A DNA stretch of 44,973 nt from Butyriboletus loyo (lineage: Eukaryota > Basidiomycota > Agaricomycetes > Boletales > Boletaceae): positions 1-44,973 of the forward strand of contig JBBPSI010000197.1 of NCBI GenBank assembly GCA_038093515.1, read 5' to 3'. Positions within the stretch are counted from its first letter, which is position 1; the number at the start of each line of letters is the position of its first letter. A program made the position numbers and the translations under genes. The notes under the pieces are model-generated. The model did no database searches. It was not told where the DNA came from and saw only the letters and a program-made list of their open reading frames with translations. Shown one piece after another: positions 1 to 14,218 of this stretch.

Positions 1-122
1 TAAATGGTAAACTCAGCGAACGACGTCGTAAGAATATCCTATCTGTATATTATATAATTAATACTGTCACGTGATCTATACTAAAGTCAAAGTCAAATTG
101 CCAAGTCATAAGTACTTCGACG

Positions 123-3117
<2,995 letters not shown>

Positions 3118-4076
3118 TAGACTTCGAGGTAGTCTCATAGATCGATACTGAGCATGGCTCGACTGGGACAACCGTTTGGTGCACTCACTGTTGGTCACAA
3201 CGACCCGCCAGATTGCCAGATGTAGCAGAATTCAATACAGGAGGGTCGCCTCGGAGAGAGTGACTTACGGTCACTGTACAAGTCACCAGGAAAACGTGCT
3301 CATAGACAGTGCGCGGCTGTTGGCCATGCTTCAACGGCTCCTTTGAGTCAGTGCACGGCACTCGTTTTGCTACCATTAACTGCCCGCCAAGCTCGCAGTA
3401 CTGTTATTCAAGTTGTGCCTCTTGTCCCGTCAACTTATCGGATTCGGTATCACCGATTATGAGTGGCTGTATGCTCGTATCTGCTTTCTCTAGACATCCT
3501 TGGATCGATTCTCGTAGATCGGGTTATATCGACGCAGACCGAAATGGGCTAGTTCAAGGTCGCCGTCACGGTGCCCGTACATCTAACCGCCAGCTTTAAA
3601 GCAAGATGTTGCCTGAATTCTCGCTGGATGCAGTTTTTAGGTGATTGGGTAGAGGTTTTGCCACAATCAAAAGATAGTAGTACTTGGAGGAAGAGTGTCA
3701 TTTCGCCAGGTCGCAACGGAGTACATCCAGGAAAGGCGACATCTTCGAACTAGTATCCGACACACGTTTGCAACAGCTCTAATCCCGACTTGCGTGTCTT
3801 CATATAGACTGCACCAATGTCGGCTGAGTGAATATCCTGGTGAACTCGATCACGGACGAGGTTGTTAGGACCCAATCTAGTGTTGCGGAGCGACACAAAT
3901 TCAGAGAGTACACATACTCCCAAGTCAACGTGGTACCGGATTGAATCACCCGAATCAATGCGTCTCATCATGTGCACCTGAGCGAATACAAAATATCCAC
4001 GCGGGTAGCCTGATCGCAAGGGTAGCATCGCCCTCTCCTTGTTCGTGCTGATCCACCTTGAGTGTCAGAATCGAAA
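3118..4076. other. Intergenic stretch, no gene identified
   Basis: Between the end of the duplicated segment and the WD40 gene I find only short overlapping reading frames with no recognisable domain or consistent splicing. The minus-strand frame at 3750-4028 could be a further 3' exon or the 3' UTR of the WD40 gene, but I cannot show it. Confidence 0.5.
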
Positions 4077-6087
4077 CTAAAGCAAACTACACGTACCATT
4101 ACATGGACCCTCGTGGCCGAAAGTTGAGATGGATCGTTCCCTTGTTGCGCCTAATAGGACGTGAGCTGTCGTGACGAGCTCTGCCATCACCAGAAAAAAA
4201 CGCACTGGGCCGGGTTCGTTTGGATCCGCAGGACCTTGTCCACTGCGAGACACATCGGTATTGGGACGCTTGGTGACAGCAGCCTTGGCGGGCGATTTGC
4301 GCTGCAACGTGTGATGAGTGCCTGCGCACAGCTCCAAGGAATAACGAACCTGCTGTTTCACGACGGGTTTCGCGACCACTCGCTGAGAAAATATGTTAGA
4401 CACATGATATCCATCCGTGTATCAAGGAGCACTCACGCGTCGACGTCGACCTGCAGCCATCCACGAAGGTCCTTCGTTTGCGGCATCCACTCTCACCGGG
4501 GAGTGGGAGGGTGATCGACGATCGACGGGCTGATGCGACTTTCCAGAGGGTCGATCGGGGTTATGTAACGTGGTGTCCTTGTTTTTCTTCCTCTGTAGCC
4601 ACTTTTTGAATATTGAAGGGCCCTGGGGTGAGTCAACAGTGCTGAGATTTTCATCTACACGTGCCGCATGGGAGGGCGAGGAGGTCGGGGATGGTGCCTT
4701 CAGCAGCGTCAACACGGAGGGAAGAGAAGAATAAAAGCGATCACCAACCTCGTCATAGTTGAATGATTGAGGAGCGGGCGTGTTCGACGGCACCTCGACC
4801 TATGCCATCATGAAAATGTGCTTCTAGGGAGAAACGAACAAACACGTACGTTGAGATCGTCATCGTCGTCTTTGCTGCGTCCCTTAGACTTGAGTGGACC
4901 GGAATTCCCAGGAGCTCCCTGTTGTATGCACGCAATGGAGTCAGTGCAGTTGTTTTGGTGACGGAATGGTAAACTCTTACTGCTGATGTGGATGGTTGCT
5001 CATCTTCTTGTACTTCCTCAGGAGTGGATGTCTACATAGTTTGTCAGAACAACAGACTGGACATTCCGGGACTATGATGCAGCACAAATACTTACATGGA
5101 AAGGACCATATTCGTCAGGGAGAATCTTGCCGAGATCACGAATGTCAATTTTGCCATCTTCTCTTCCAGTTGCAACATAGCTGCTGTCTGGGGAAACAGC
5201 AATTGACCATACTGTCTGTTTGCTATCCTCAATGGCATCCCCTATTTGAGTCAGTGTCGAGGTGTCGAGGAACAAGATTGAATAGCGAGCAGATGTAGCA
5301 ATGAATTTGCCGTTGACGGCCAGAGTGATAGAGAGGACGTTGTTGTTGTCTTCATGGAGAACCAATGATTCAGCAAGCTGGGAGCCAGTGGACACATCAA
5401 AGGACCTGATTTTGTTGTCATAGAATGTGGAAAAAATGTGCTGACTATCACTTGACCATGCAAGTGGAGTGGCCAGAAGATCGCCAGGCAGTTCGGGAGT
5501 CTTGATATTGATGAGCTCGTCCCCATTGCCACTGTCAAAGATGCGGATGCTGGAGCCTCTATAGCAGGCAGTGGCAAGGCGGTCACCATTCGGAGAGAAT
5601 CTGATTCCAAAGACTGAATTATCGTGTTCGAGTGGGCCGACGAGTCTCTCCCCAGTTGATATGTTCCAAACACTCGCTTCGTGGCCCTGAGTCCCTGTAG
5701 CAAAGCTGGTCGAATCAGGAGAGACATCGACTGCACACACCCAGTTTGTGCCCTCCACCTCGGTGACCTTTTCATGCATCTCCATATCCCACACACTCGC
5801 GCCGCCTTCCTGGGTCCCACAGACTATCCATTTGTTGTTCCTCGAAACAGAAATCGCGTGCAACTTCATTCCCGTTTCCGTTCCGACCTCTTGACCGTCT
5901 TCAAGTCGCCATCGCCGAATCCCATCTGTACCCCCGCCAACAAGGTGCTTTCCGTCAGGCTGGAATGCAACTCCCCACACCAAATCATCGCGACCAGTGT
6001 CAAGTACTATTGTTTGGTCTTAATCAAATGTCAGCATTGCCCAACCACTCCTTGGAGCTGCTACACACCAGCATTCATTGACGACAT
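4077..6087 (-). CDS. WD40-repeat protein with disordered C-terminal tail
   Basis: Six exons on the minus strand join in frame: 6087-6069, 6018-5096, 5031-4981, 4918-4850, 4799-4437 and 4382-4077, giving 576 residues. Residues about 18-305 hold seven WD40 blades. They end in strands such as DGIRRW, GASVWD, EASVWN, SSIRIFD, NKIRSFD, YSILFLD and GKIDIRD, enough for one closed propeller, which normally serves as a protein-docking scaffold. The tail is low-complexity: an acidic run DDDDD, Ser/Pro-rich stretches, a basic cluster near WLQRKKN, and an RRRR junction. There is no signal peptide, and no clear membrane span apart from a short hydrophobic stretch near the end. The 19-base first exon is supported by a phase-matched intron of 50 nt with a CTGAC branch site. 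The C-terminus may be extended by another exon: the last donor-like site is just before the stop. Confidence 0.82.
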
Positions 6088-6990
6088 TCTCGCTAATGGT
6101 ACACAATCGTCGATATTGAAATGTCGAGGAACAAGGTGTTGTTGGTTTACTCGAGGTGCGCACAGTTGCTGTATAAACACGTTTCCTTATTCTCGAAATG
6201 GTCTGCGCACGCGGGTCCCTCGTGTCTTTGGCGCCTATCTTTGCTCGGATCCTATCTACGTGATCTCATTGCGAAGACCTGACAGTCGACCGACATTGGT
6301 GAAACTCGCCTTCGTTGCCGCGGATAGTCTTACCTCGTGGGCGCTCGTAATATCTTGACTGCAGGGCTCGGTTCACGACGGATGCACAATCCACATTAGA
6401 CTAATTCGCGACATAGTGTGCACAAAATACTCGAAAAGGCCCCGCTCAAACTCTTCGTTGTAAATGGGAGATGAATATACATTCATAGACCCACTCAAAC
6501 CGTATCCAGTTGACATGCATAGCGTTCTCGTCACTCCTATGTGTCTCCAGCCGCACATACATGCACATATGCCAGTCACTATCCTTCCCACTCGCCCATC
6601 TCATCCTCTCCGACATTCCAACAGTCTATGCCAACAACCTCTACCTCCTCCCCTCCAGCATGCCCCCATAAAGAGCGTAACCGCTGAACGATCATACGAA
6701 ACGTCCCCGCACATTCACGAGCCAAGGAAAAGGAAGGCGACGGTACAGTGGACGACGCAAAGAGGACTTGGGAAGGCCCACAGTCGGCTGGACCAGCGGA
6801 CTAATATAAGAATTTTGCGACTTTTTCTGGTTACCTCGCTGTTTCTGCGGTTGGTCCGAACACGGGTTTCGCGATGGCCAGCGCTGCAGAGTAGGTCTGA
6901 CTCCGAGCACCAATTTTTCAGGGCGATGTCGTTGACGGTCGAGCATCAGGTTGTCAAGTCGGAACGTAAGGCCGAGCTGGGCGAGGTGCA
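6088..6990. other. Upstream region of the WD40 gene, no gene identified
   Basis: This is the 5' side of the WD40 gene. Frames open in both directions between 6464 and 7126, but codon use and composition are unconvincing and no motif is visible. Promoter elements could not be assigned. Confidence 0.4.
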
Positions 6991-7738
6991 TTCGGGCAAA
7001 AGGAGAGCAATGAGACGTTCTGGACGGACGAGTACGCAGAGGCATGGAATCATTCGAGGGACATCGTTTATGGCGATGTGGTCTAGTACGCGTACGTATG
7101 GAGCCTGACCGAGTTAGTCGCCCCATCCGTCTATCTTAGCGACGCACACAAAGCTGAGGATGCGGACGGAGCGCTGGATGTGGATGGGAATCTGCCCCCA
7201 GAAAATCAAATCATGACACAGCATTCTCACTCGGGCGACAAGGTTGGCTGCATGATTCCTTCTCCCCGCCGCTGACGTCGCCAACTTCCCTGCCTGTTCC
7301 TCGCTTTGTGCAAACAGAGTTACCTCGCCTTTCCTTTCGCGCTTGACTGCCTTGCGGAGGCTACGCGCGCCGTGGTGGAATTCAATGAGTCGTTTGAGGA
7401 GCAGCTGTATATGGTGGCGCCCATTCGAACGCCGGAAGAACTGGCAAAGGAGGGTGTGCCCGAGGGTGGCCTTCGCGACGGTGGGGAACAGGCAGAGATG
7501 GGGCGCTGAGGTGATCGAAGGGTCGGGTAGGTCAGCGAAAAACGATGGCCTAGGAAGAACGAGGGCGGGGATGAGAATGGGAATAAAAGAGTGGTGCTGG
7601 AAGCTTCATGCATAATTCAGGAGGCTGATGTGATGGATGTGGATGCAAAGTCCCGGTTCGAAGGCGATAACGTCACTCCGATGCGATCCCAATCTCAGCC
7701 GCAACCTGAAGCTGACGCCGACACGGAGGAAGATTGAC
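6991..7738 (+). pseudogene. Decayed coding relic of unknown family
   Basis: Stretches that read like protein lie in different plus-strand frames. One is ESNETFWTDEYAEAWNHSRD, about 7006-7065. Another is an acidic segment with DADGALDVDG, about 7150-7200. A third contains MVAPIRTPEELAKEGVPEGG, about 7411-7470. The last ends in ADADTEED before a stop at 7735. The frames are interrupted by stops and do not join through obvious GT-AG introns. I recognise no family. The repeated acidic DVD motifs suggest one protein broken by indels. It lies just upstream of the second Prp43 copy, so the two may have moved together. Confidence 0.35.
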
Positions 7739-7828
7739 TGGTGAAACGCCTCCGTATGAACCTCTTCGCATTGGCCAATTTGTGGACGGGATTCCAAGGT
7801 TGGCTGTATAGATTGTCCCTGAGGCATA

Positions 7829-8702
7829 CGTGCACTCACTGAAACCGACAACGTATGCCAACAGCGGGAGCGTACTATGGAGCACTACGAAGTAGCCCTT
7901 CTATCCACCGCAGGCGAGAAAGAGAGGTACATCAACATTAGGAAAGTACCTTGTTGTGGTTTCTTTATGCAAGTCGCACATAAGGAAGTCGAAAAAGGCC
8001 AGTTGAAGACAATCAAGTACGTTGCGCTTGTTCTTTGTTTTTCCTGGAAAGGGTAGATTGACAGGATGACGGCGCTAGGTCGTTGGTTTATACCCGTCTT
8101 GCGGTCTAGATACAGTCGAAATGGGTTATCTTCAATGAGTTCGTCCTCGCGACGAGACCTTATATCCGGACGGTGACGGATGTCCAGCCTGGGGTTCAAT
8201 TGGTTATACTTCCGTTTCCGATAACGTGGTTGACAGGCTGCTGGAATATGCTCCCGTCTGCTTTGATCTCTCACGTTTCACAGACGGAGAGACGAAGAGA
8301 GCGTTGCGATGTGTTTGTGCCGAGAAGGCGGGTTAGCTTTGAATCAAAAGCCAACTCTATGACACAGCGACCACGCTATCTTTTCAACGCAGTTGACTCA
8401 CTTGTGCAAGTAATGCGAAAGAACTACAGACTTTTGTAGCTGCGGAATCACGAATAACTTTTTGGATGCTTGCTGCAAGTGAGTATATAAACCTGGATTA
8501 TGCTTCCCGACGCAGGTTGGCAGCGCGGCTGGACATCAAAACATCTTCAATCCGCCACCATGTTCTTTGCGATCAGCCGGACTGGGAATGAATGGGAGAC
8601 GAGGGTATCATTTATAACCCAATGATAGTCCCATGATAAGTACTTACCACGCGTGGGGCTGTTGAGACGTTGAATTCCAAAGGACTTGATAATTTCCTGA
8701 TG
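7829..8702 (+). pseudogene. Segmental duplication, copy 2: Prp43 C-terminal pseudogene plus downstream flank
   Basis: This is a degraded copy of 1992-3117. It is recognisable by YINIRKV and CCGFFMQVAHKE (about 7929-7990), the [10 protein letters not shown] region and the YIRTVTDV region. The intron bordered by caatcaagtacgttgcgctt and ggcgctaggtcgttggttta is still present, so this was copied as DNA. About 10 bases are lost inside the YLTVKDNQ coding stretch and 2 bases near TQPEW, both shifting the frame. A segment equal to 2529-2745 of copy 1, holding the stop codon and poly(A) signal, is absent. The downstream flank resumes at tttgaatcaaaagccaactc near 8338. No function is expected. Confidence 0.88.
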
Positions 8703-10147
8703 CCCGACCTCCAGCTTCCGGGGGAGGTAAGGCTTACTTTGGCAGATTAGTACTTGGGTGCTGGGGGTTTGAGTGAATAGCACCGTCATGCGCACTCCAA
8801 CCAGTGTGTTTTCTCGGTGCGCGAATATTGTTCATACCCATTCGTAGACATATCGACGTTGATCCTGCCATTGGAGTCGTGGACCAGCGCTCACGTGCCG
8901 CTATGATGGTCGTAGTCACAAGCCACAGAAGGGATGAGCAGAGCCTCCGGATCCGGGTAAGCCCAATGCTCATGCCACGGAGAAAGCGCACACTTGGTCA
9001 TTTCGCACGTTCGCGGCTCCAAGATGTAAGTGCTTGGCGCCGAGTGCCAATCCATCGATCTATCATCGATACTAGTATCATACGGGGCAGGACATTAACG
9101 ACTCGTGTTGAAATATTTGTCGTGTAATATTCAAGGTGGAGAGCGATTGAATCCGTCTTTCCGAACGCCGAGTGACTGGGGGTATCATGAAGTGCCCCAG
9201 TTGGAAATTGGTAGGACACATCAGAAAATAGTTTTTATACGACTGTCATGCAACCATCGTGTTCGCTGCAGTTACTATCAAGTGCTGGTGACATAAATCT
9301 ACTCGTTACTGGAACGTTTGTGATGGGCGAACTGCACACGTGGCAGTGTGTGGAATGACGAGTGTGGTCAAAGGCTCACCTCAAGCTTTCAAGGCTCAAG
9401 CCTTTGAATGTCGGAGCGTCGGTATTTAGCATTCCTGATCGGTCGGGACCGATGCACTGTTCACTGCGGCAGCGCGCCAACTGCACCAGTTCCTCGACTA
9501 AATGGTCTTCCTGTCCAAAGTCCCTCACTTGGCGTGAAATGTGCAGGTATTAGTATTATCATCCTGTGGTAGGAGCAAGAATCACTCGTCTATACGGAGC
9601 ACTTGGTGCCATTGGTTGCCGCACCAACGGTGCACGGCTCAAGTACCACTAAGACTTCATCAACGGTGTTCAACTCAGAGTCACATGCACGTACGCAGGG
9701 AGGTGAGGTTGGTAATCTCGATCCGAATTACCCAATACATACTTGAAATCATTGTTGGAGAGAGACAATGCGGTGCGCAGTATGCGCTGTCTGTAAAAAT
9801 AGTACCTGCGTTCATTCCACAGATAATCCCGGCTCACCGATGCATACGTGATGCGAGTCAAAGAGAAACGGTTCATCTTGTATCTCGTAGCTACTAGTAG
9901 TGGGTCTTTGAAAATCGCTCTTGGAAATACACAGAATCAACGTATACTTTCTCCAGGCCGCAAAACATGTCACAAGCTGTGCTCACACACCCTGAGAGTC
10001 ACTGATCGATGTTGGATCACCGACGATCACAGCAGACGTCGTGGATGGCCTTCTGCCCTAGCAGCGTCGGCGCGTGGCCAGTAACCGCAAGTCCATGATG
10101 TCGAGACTCGAATTCGGTATCATGGATATTGGCATGAATATTCCTAC
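8703..10147. other. Gene-poor stretch
   Basis: Only short frames on both strands, none with a recognisable domain, initiation context or splice pattern. No tandem array, long inverted repeat or RNA gene was seen before the tRNA. Confidence 0.45.
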
Positions 10148-10272
10148 GGCCGACTAGCTCAGTTGGTTAGAGCGTCGTGCTAATACTTGGTTCTAAGACT
10201 GTCGCTTACTATCATGTGGTGGTCCAGAGCTGAGGCACGCGAAGGTCTTGGGTTCGATCCCCACGTTGGCCA
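10148..10272 (+). tRNA. tRNA-Ile (anticodon AAU) with intron
   Basis: The exons fold as a cloverleaf. The acceptor arm GGCCGAC pairs with GTTGGCC (one G-U) and is followed by discriminator A. The D arm has AGCTCAGTTGGTTAGAGC. The anticodon loop is CTAATAA with AAT at 10182-10184, and the T loop is TTCGATC. A 51-nt intron (10186-10236) sits one base 3' of the anticodon, the canonical position for nuclear tRNA introns. The internal A and B boxes are intact. One blemish is T at the first position of the T stem (T-C instead of G-C). The gene is probably functional, but a slightly decayed copy is possible. Confidence 0.9.
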
Positions 10273-10276
10273 TACC

Positions 10277-10287
10277 TTTTTGTTTTT
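10277..10287 (+). terminator. RNA polymerase III terminator
   Basis: Two runs of five T separated by a G begin four bases after the tRNA discriminator base. This is the expected Pol III stop signal. Confidence 0.75.
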
Positions 10288-10304
10288 ATCCCTGTCCAGA
10301 TAAG

Positions 10305-10577
10305 AACAGGAAGGCCCTGAGTCCGAGTGGCGCAGGTTTCCCCAAGTCGTCTTATGAGGTTTTCCAGCTATCGTGTGGCATCGAGACTATGAACTGGCCC
10401 ATCGACCTCATGTACCGAGACACCCTTGATCTCATCAAACCAACCCATTGCATTGCACCACTTCGTGTCTATGAAGGTGAAGACTTCATTGAGCCTTCCA
10501 AAGTCAACAATACTATCCAAGGCGCTATCATCGAAGTCCAATTCACCATCCTACCTGTTGTACTACACTGCTAATAG
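10305..10577 (+). CDS. Unrecognised open fragment downstream of the tRNA
   Basis: An open frame of about 90 codons ends at 10574. It reads like protein: it contains GFPKSSYEVFQLSCGIETMN, then DLMYRDTLDLIKPTHC and RVYEGEDFIEPSKVNN, closing with AIIEVQFTI. No start codon is clearly used, because upstream the frame runs into the tRNA. I do not recognise the family. The fragment may be the remnant of a larger gene whose upstream part is gone. No intron is needed. Confidence 0.3.
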
Positions 10578-11362
10578 TGGGAATTCGATGAGAGCCCAAC
10601 CCGTATGGACAGCCTGACGTTTCAGCTATGGCCGGATCTTGATCGCCACTTACCAATTTGTGGAGGGACACCAATCGCTAGACCAGTAGCTGACCTAATA
10701 AGCAATATTAACGACATGGCAGTCCTCGTTCACGTTATTGAGCACCCTGCACCTGGCGCTGTATTGCTGCTTGCCCCGACGCACAGCTAGACAAAACTCA
10801 CTGCAGCGGTAATACTGAGCGGCTCCGAGTCCAGGTTGTCCACCGCATGTAAGGTGTCCGATAAGAGTTCAAGGATGCAAAGTGCGGACTAACGCTAATT
10901 TTGGTAGCCGCTATCCGGATTTTCTTGGGTCGCCGATTAGGGCGTTCTTCGGCCGAAGCGATACAGTGAGTAAGCGATTGGGAAGACAAGACTCATTGGT
11001 TTTGCGTCCGGCTTCTTATGAAGCCTTCTCCGACTGGCCAAGATGTCACCTTGAGTCATGTTGACCCCTGTAATAAACCAGTAGTTATTACTGAGCCAGC
11101 CGAGCTAAGCGGCCCTTCCCACCCACAATTGGACGAGTGACGAAGATCAAACGGGCATAGCGCTTGCCCGCCACCGCTGGGCTAAAGAAAGTATTGCTAA
11201 AAGCCGGCAGAAGTATGGTAAGATAGTAAAGACGCTTACGATTCATTGCAGTACATCGTACCGATAACCACATTGATCGATGGTCAGCCCACTACTTATA
11301 AGAGACAACACCGGTGGGGGAATGCGACCCTCCTCTGTACTTCAACTGTCTCGCACCGTCCC
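10578..11362. other. Upstream region of the MFS gene, no gene identified
   Basis: Short frames only. The last few hundred bases before 11363 should hold the promoter and 5' UTR of the transporter. I see no clear TATA box or operator. Confidence 0.4.
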
Positions 11363-13686
11363 ATGGACAACCGTGACTCCCTATTTAAAGAAATCACTTC
11401 AGAACGACACGGAGAGGTCTCCCCGAGCACAACCTTGTATGGAAATCACTCGGCAGACACATCTGGCCCAGCGCAAGATATTCCAGAGCCAAATGGAAAA
11501 CTACCACCAAACCGAGAAGACACCAGCGTGCTTGTGGTCGACTGGGACGGTCCAGAAGACCCCCAAAATCCGAAAAAGTGAGTTCGATGGCATGCGTTTG
11601 CACTTGTCAGTCCTCACGCGTTTCGTTCAAGCTGGAGCTTCAAGAAAAAGTGGGTCGCGACTGCCATCGTTTCGGCCTTTACCTTCATCAGTCCCGTGTC
11701 CTCTTCCATGATCGCTCCCGCTACCAATCAACTGGCTGCCCAGTTTAACATTCACAGCAGCGCAATCATCGCGCTTACCACCTCGATCTTTGTGCTTGCC
11801 TATGGCGAGTCAAGTTTCATTCAACGTTTTGATTTTGTGTCTGACCTGAAATGGACAGCCATTGGTCCATTGTTTCTCGGTCCTTTGAGCGAAATTTATG
11901 GACGGTCCCGAGTGCTCCAACTGGCAAACCTATGGTACCTCGGTCCGTAGCTGCCCCCTCGATCGTCTGTTCCTGGCTGACTATCATCTAGCATGGAATC
12001 TTGGATGTGGCTTTGCACAGAATGAATCACAATTGCTTGCCTTCCGCTTTCTAGCCGGACTGGGAGGTAGTGCTCCTCTCGTGGTACGCAACGTAGTTTG
12101 AATGTCACTGTACGCAATTAACGTCGTGACTTCAGGTCGGTGGGGGCGTTCTGAGCGATTGTTGGCATGCGGAGCAACGTGGTAAAGCAGCCGCTCTGTA
12201 TTCCCTAGCACCACTACTTGGTCCTGTAGTTGCTCCCACTACGGGGGCTTGGTAAATATCCGCTTTTCTTCAATCACACTGGCGGTCTGATTCTCTGTGT
12301 AGGATTGCAGAGCGTTCAACATGGAGATGGGTGGTATGTTTACTCTTTTGGAGGCTTTCTTTGGTTGGTGAATCTGCCACGTCTCCAGTTTTGGTCGACG
12401 AGCATCGTAGATGCGGCTATCCAGGTATTGGGCTTGTTCTACCTTCAAGAAAGTCAGTTCAAGGTGTTGGTGTTCTAGTCTGCATTGTTTATGACATATT
12501 CCTTAGCTTTCCCCCCTTTACTCTTGGAGAGGAAGGCAGAGAAGATCAGGAAATCGATGGACGTGGAGAAAGTCCCTCACAGAGAAGTACGAACAATATT
12601 TGATGGGAAACAAGATCGCTCGTGAGTATGATAATTCGATACTATCCCGATTCCCAATTCCCGACTGACGACTTTCAGCTGGCAAGCGTTCATGACTAAA
12701 TCGCTGGTACGGCCATTTGCGCTCTTCGTTCAAGAACCCATCATCCAGTTGCTTGGTGCATACATGGCATACCTTTATGGACTGATGTACCGTGAGTGGT
12801 CAATCAGTGCCCGATCTTTAGCATCTCCTGATCCACTGTAGTCTTTTTGACGACTATGCCCTCTATCTTCGAGGGAATTTACCAACAATCTGTTGGTATA
12901 GCTGGCTTACACTACATCGCTCTTGGAGTTGGCCTGTCAGGGGCCTCGCAATTAAATGCGAGAACGATGGACAAGGTCTATGTATATTTCAAAAATAAAA
13001 ATGGGGGTGTCGGAAAACCCGAATTTAGATTACGTTCGTGGCCCTTTTCTGACCTTGCTGGTTTAGCACATGCTCATGCCTTCGGTGACAGCTGCCATGT
13101 TTGTCGGTACGTTGGTGCTTCCTATAGGGTTGCTTATTGCGGGATGGACCGCTCAGGCGCACACACACTGGATAGCGCCGGATATTGTAAGTGCTCATAG
13201 TTCTCACATAAGTGACTCGACTCAAGTTTGGCACAAAACGGAAATAGGGTATCGCGCTGGTCGGTGCGGGTATCATCATCAATTTTCAGTGTACTCAGAC
13301 GTATGTCATCGATGCTTTCACCCTCTACGCTGCGTCCGGTGTGTTATTATGTCACGCAATACATGGGCATCCTGTTGCTTACCTAAGTACAGCGTTGGCG
13401 GCGGTATCTTTTCTGCGTTCATTGGCAGGCTGCGTATTTCCTCTGTTCGCCCCTGCGATGTATTCTGCGCTGGGATTCGGCAAAGGGGACACGGTACTTG
13501 CCGTGATAGCTATCGTCATTGGTTGTCCTGCGTAAGTTTATGATCGTTTTTTTTTCCTTTTCCTTTTTCCTTCCCCCTTTCCTTTTCCTGGATGCATGTC
13601 CTCGACTGACTCTCCCGTGTTTTAGACCCTGGATTTTCTGGCATTTTGGTGAAAGAATACGGAATGCAAGTCGTCACGCTCGGTGA
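11363..13686 (+). CDS. Major facilitator superfamily multidrug transporter (DHA1 type)
   Basis: Fourteen exons join in frame to give 526 residues: 11363-11577, 11632-11804, 11859-11942, 11992-12083, 12136-12251, 12303-12333, 12389-12452, 12507-12621, 12679-12791, 12842-13033, 13092-13186, 13248-13338, 13393-13531 and 13626-13686. The first 70 or so residues are cytosolic and polar. They end in WDGPEDPQNPKNWSFKKKW, typical just before helix 1 of fungal DHA1 drug:H+ antiporters. GPLSEIYGRSRV is the loop 2-3 motif, and LLGPVVAPTTGAW with IAERSTWRWVFW is the helix 5-6 motif region. The C-terminal half carries further hydrophobic helices (LPIGLLIAGW, VFPLFAPAMYSALGFG) and ends in PWIFWHFGERIR. The likely role is plasma-membrane efflux of small toxic molecules; the substrate cannot be read from sequence. 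Intron 2 (11805-11858) has a GC donor. No partner biosynthetic gene lies beside it. Confidence 0.9.
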
Positions 13687-14218
13687 TGAGGCGCGCGTGC
13701 GCTTTTTGTTTGTCCCGACGACACTACATACCTTTTTAATTTTAATCCGGTATTCTGGAAAGCAGTGCTTTCGCCCTTATCCAGCCTGTTTGTTAATAGT
13801 CTCTAGATATTTATCGTTATCGTACGAGTGTTGCCTTCTTATTCCCAGAGCTCGTCGAACGATGGAGTTCCGGAGACCGCTCGCTACAAGTTGTAGAACT
13901 GTAATAAGCGAAACCCGAGCGACAGCGGTCTAACGTTTTGGCTGTCACAAACAATTCAAAGGGGCGTACATATGCAGATACAATCGTCCTATATATAATC
14001 CTGTCGATACCAGGTCATTAAAAGATATGTTGTTGCGTGCTCCACCGTAGTATTGATCGAGTTGCAAGCGGGAAAGGAACGGAAGATAATTCCTCCATAA
14101 TGTAACCGGTCAGCGAACCGAAAGGCGACCTACTCAAGTGCCTCGCTCCCCCCCCGCCCCCCCTTACGAACAACGCGCACAGTCCTGCGCCACCCTAGAC
14201 AGACCCCGGATGTCCACT
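13687..14218. other. 3' intergenic region between convergent genes
   Basis: This lies between the ends of the MFS gene and the minus-strand gene at 14219. It holds no coding sequence I can support, only a C-rich run near 14150 (ccccccccgcccccc with one break). Confidence 0.5.

Noticed and set aside
6464..7126. Overlapping long frames on both strands
   Set aside because: Neither has a recognisable motif; the protein-like patches are in other frames.
7829..8702. Processed retrocopy of Prp43
   Set aside because: Introns and downstream non-coding flank are retained.
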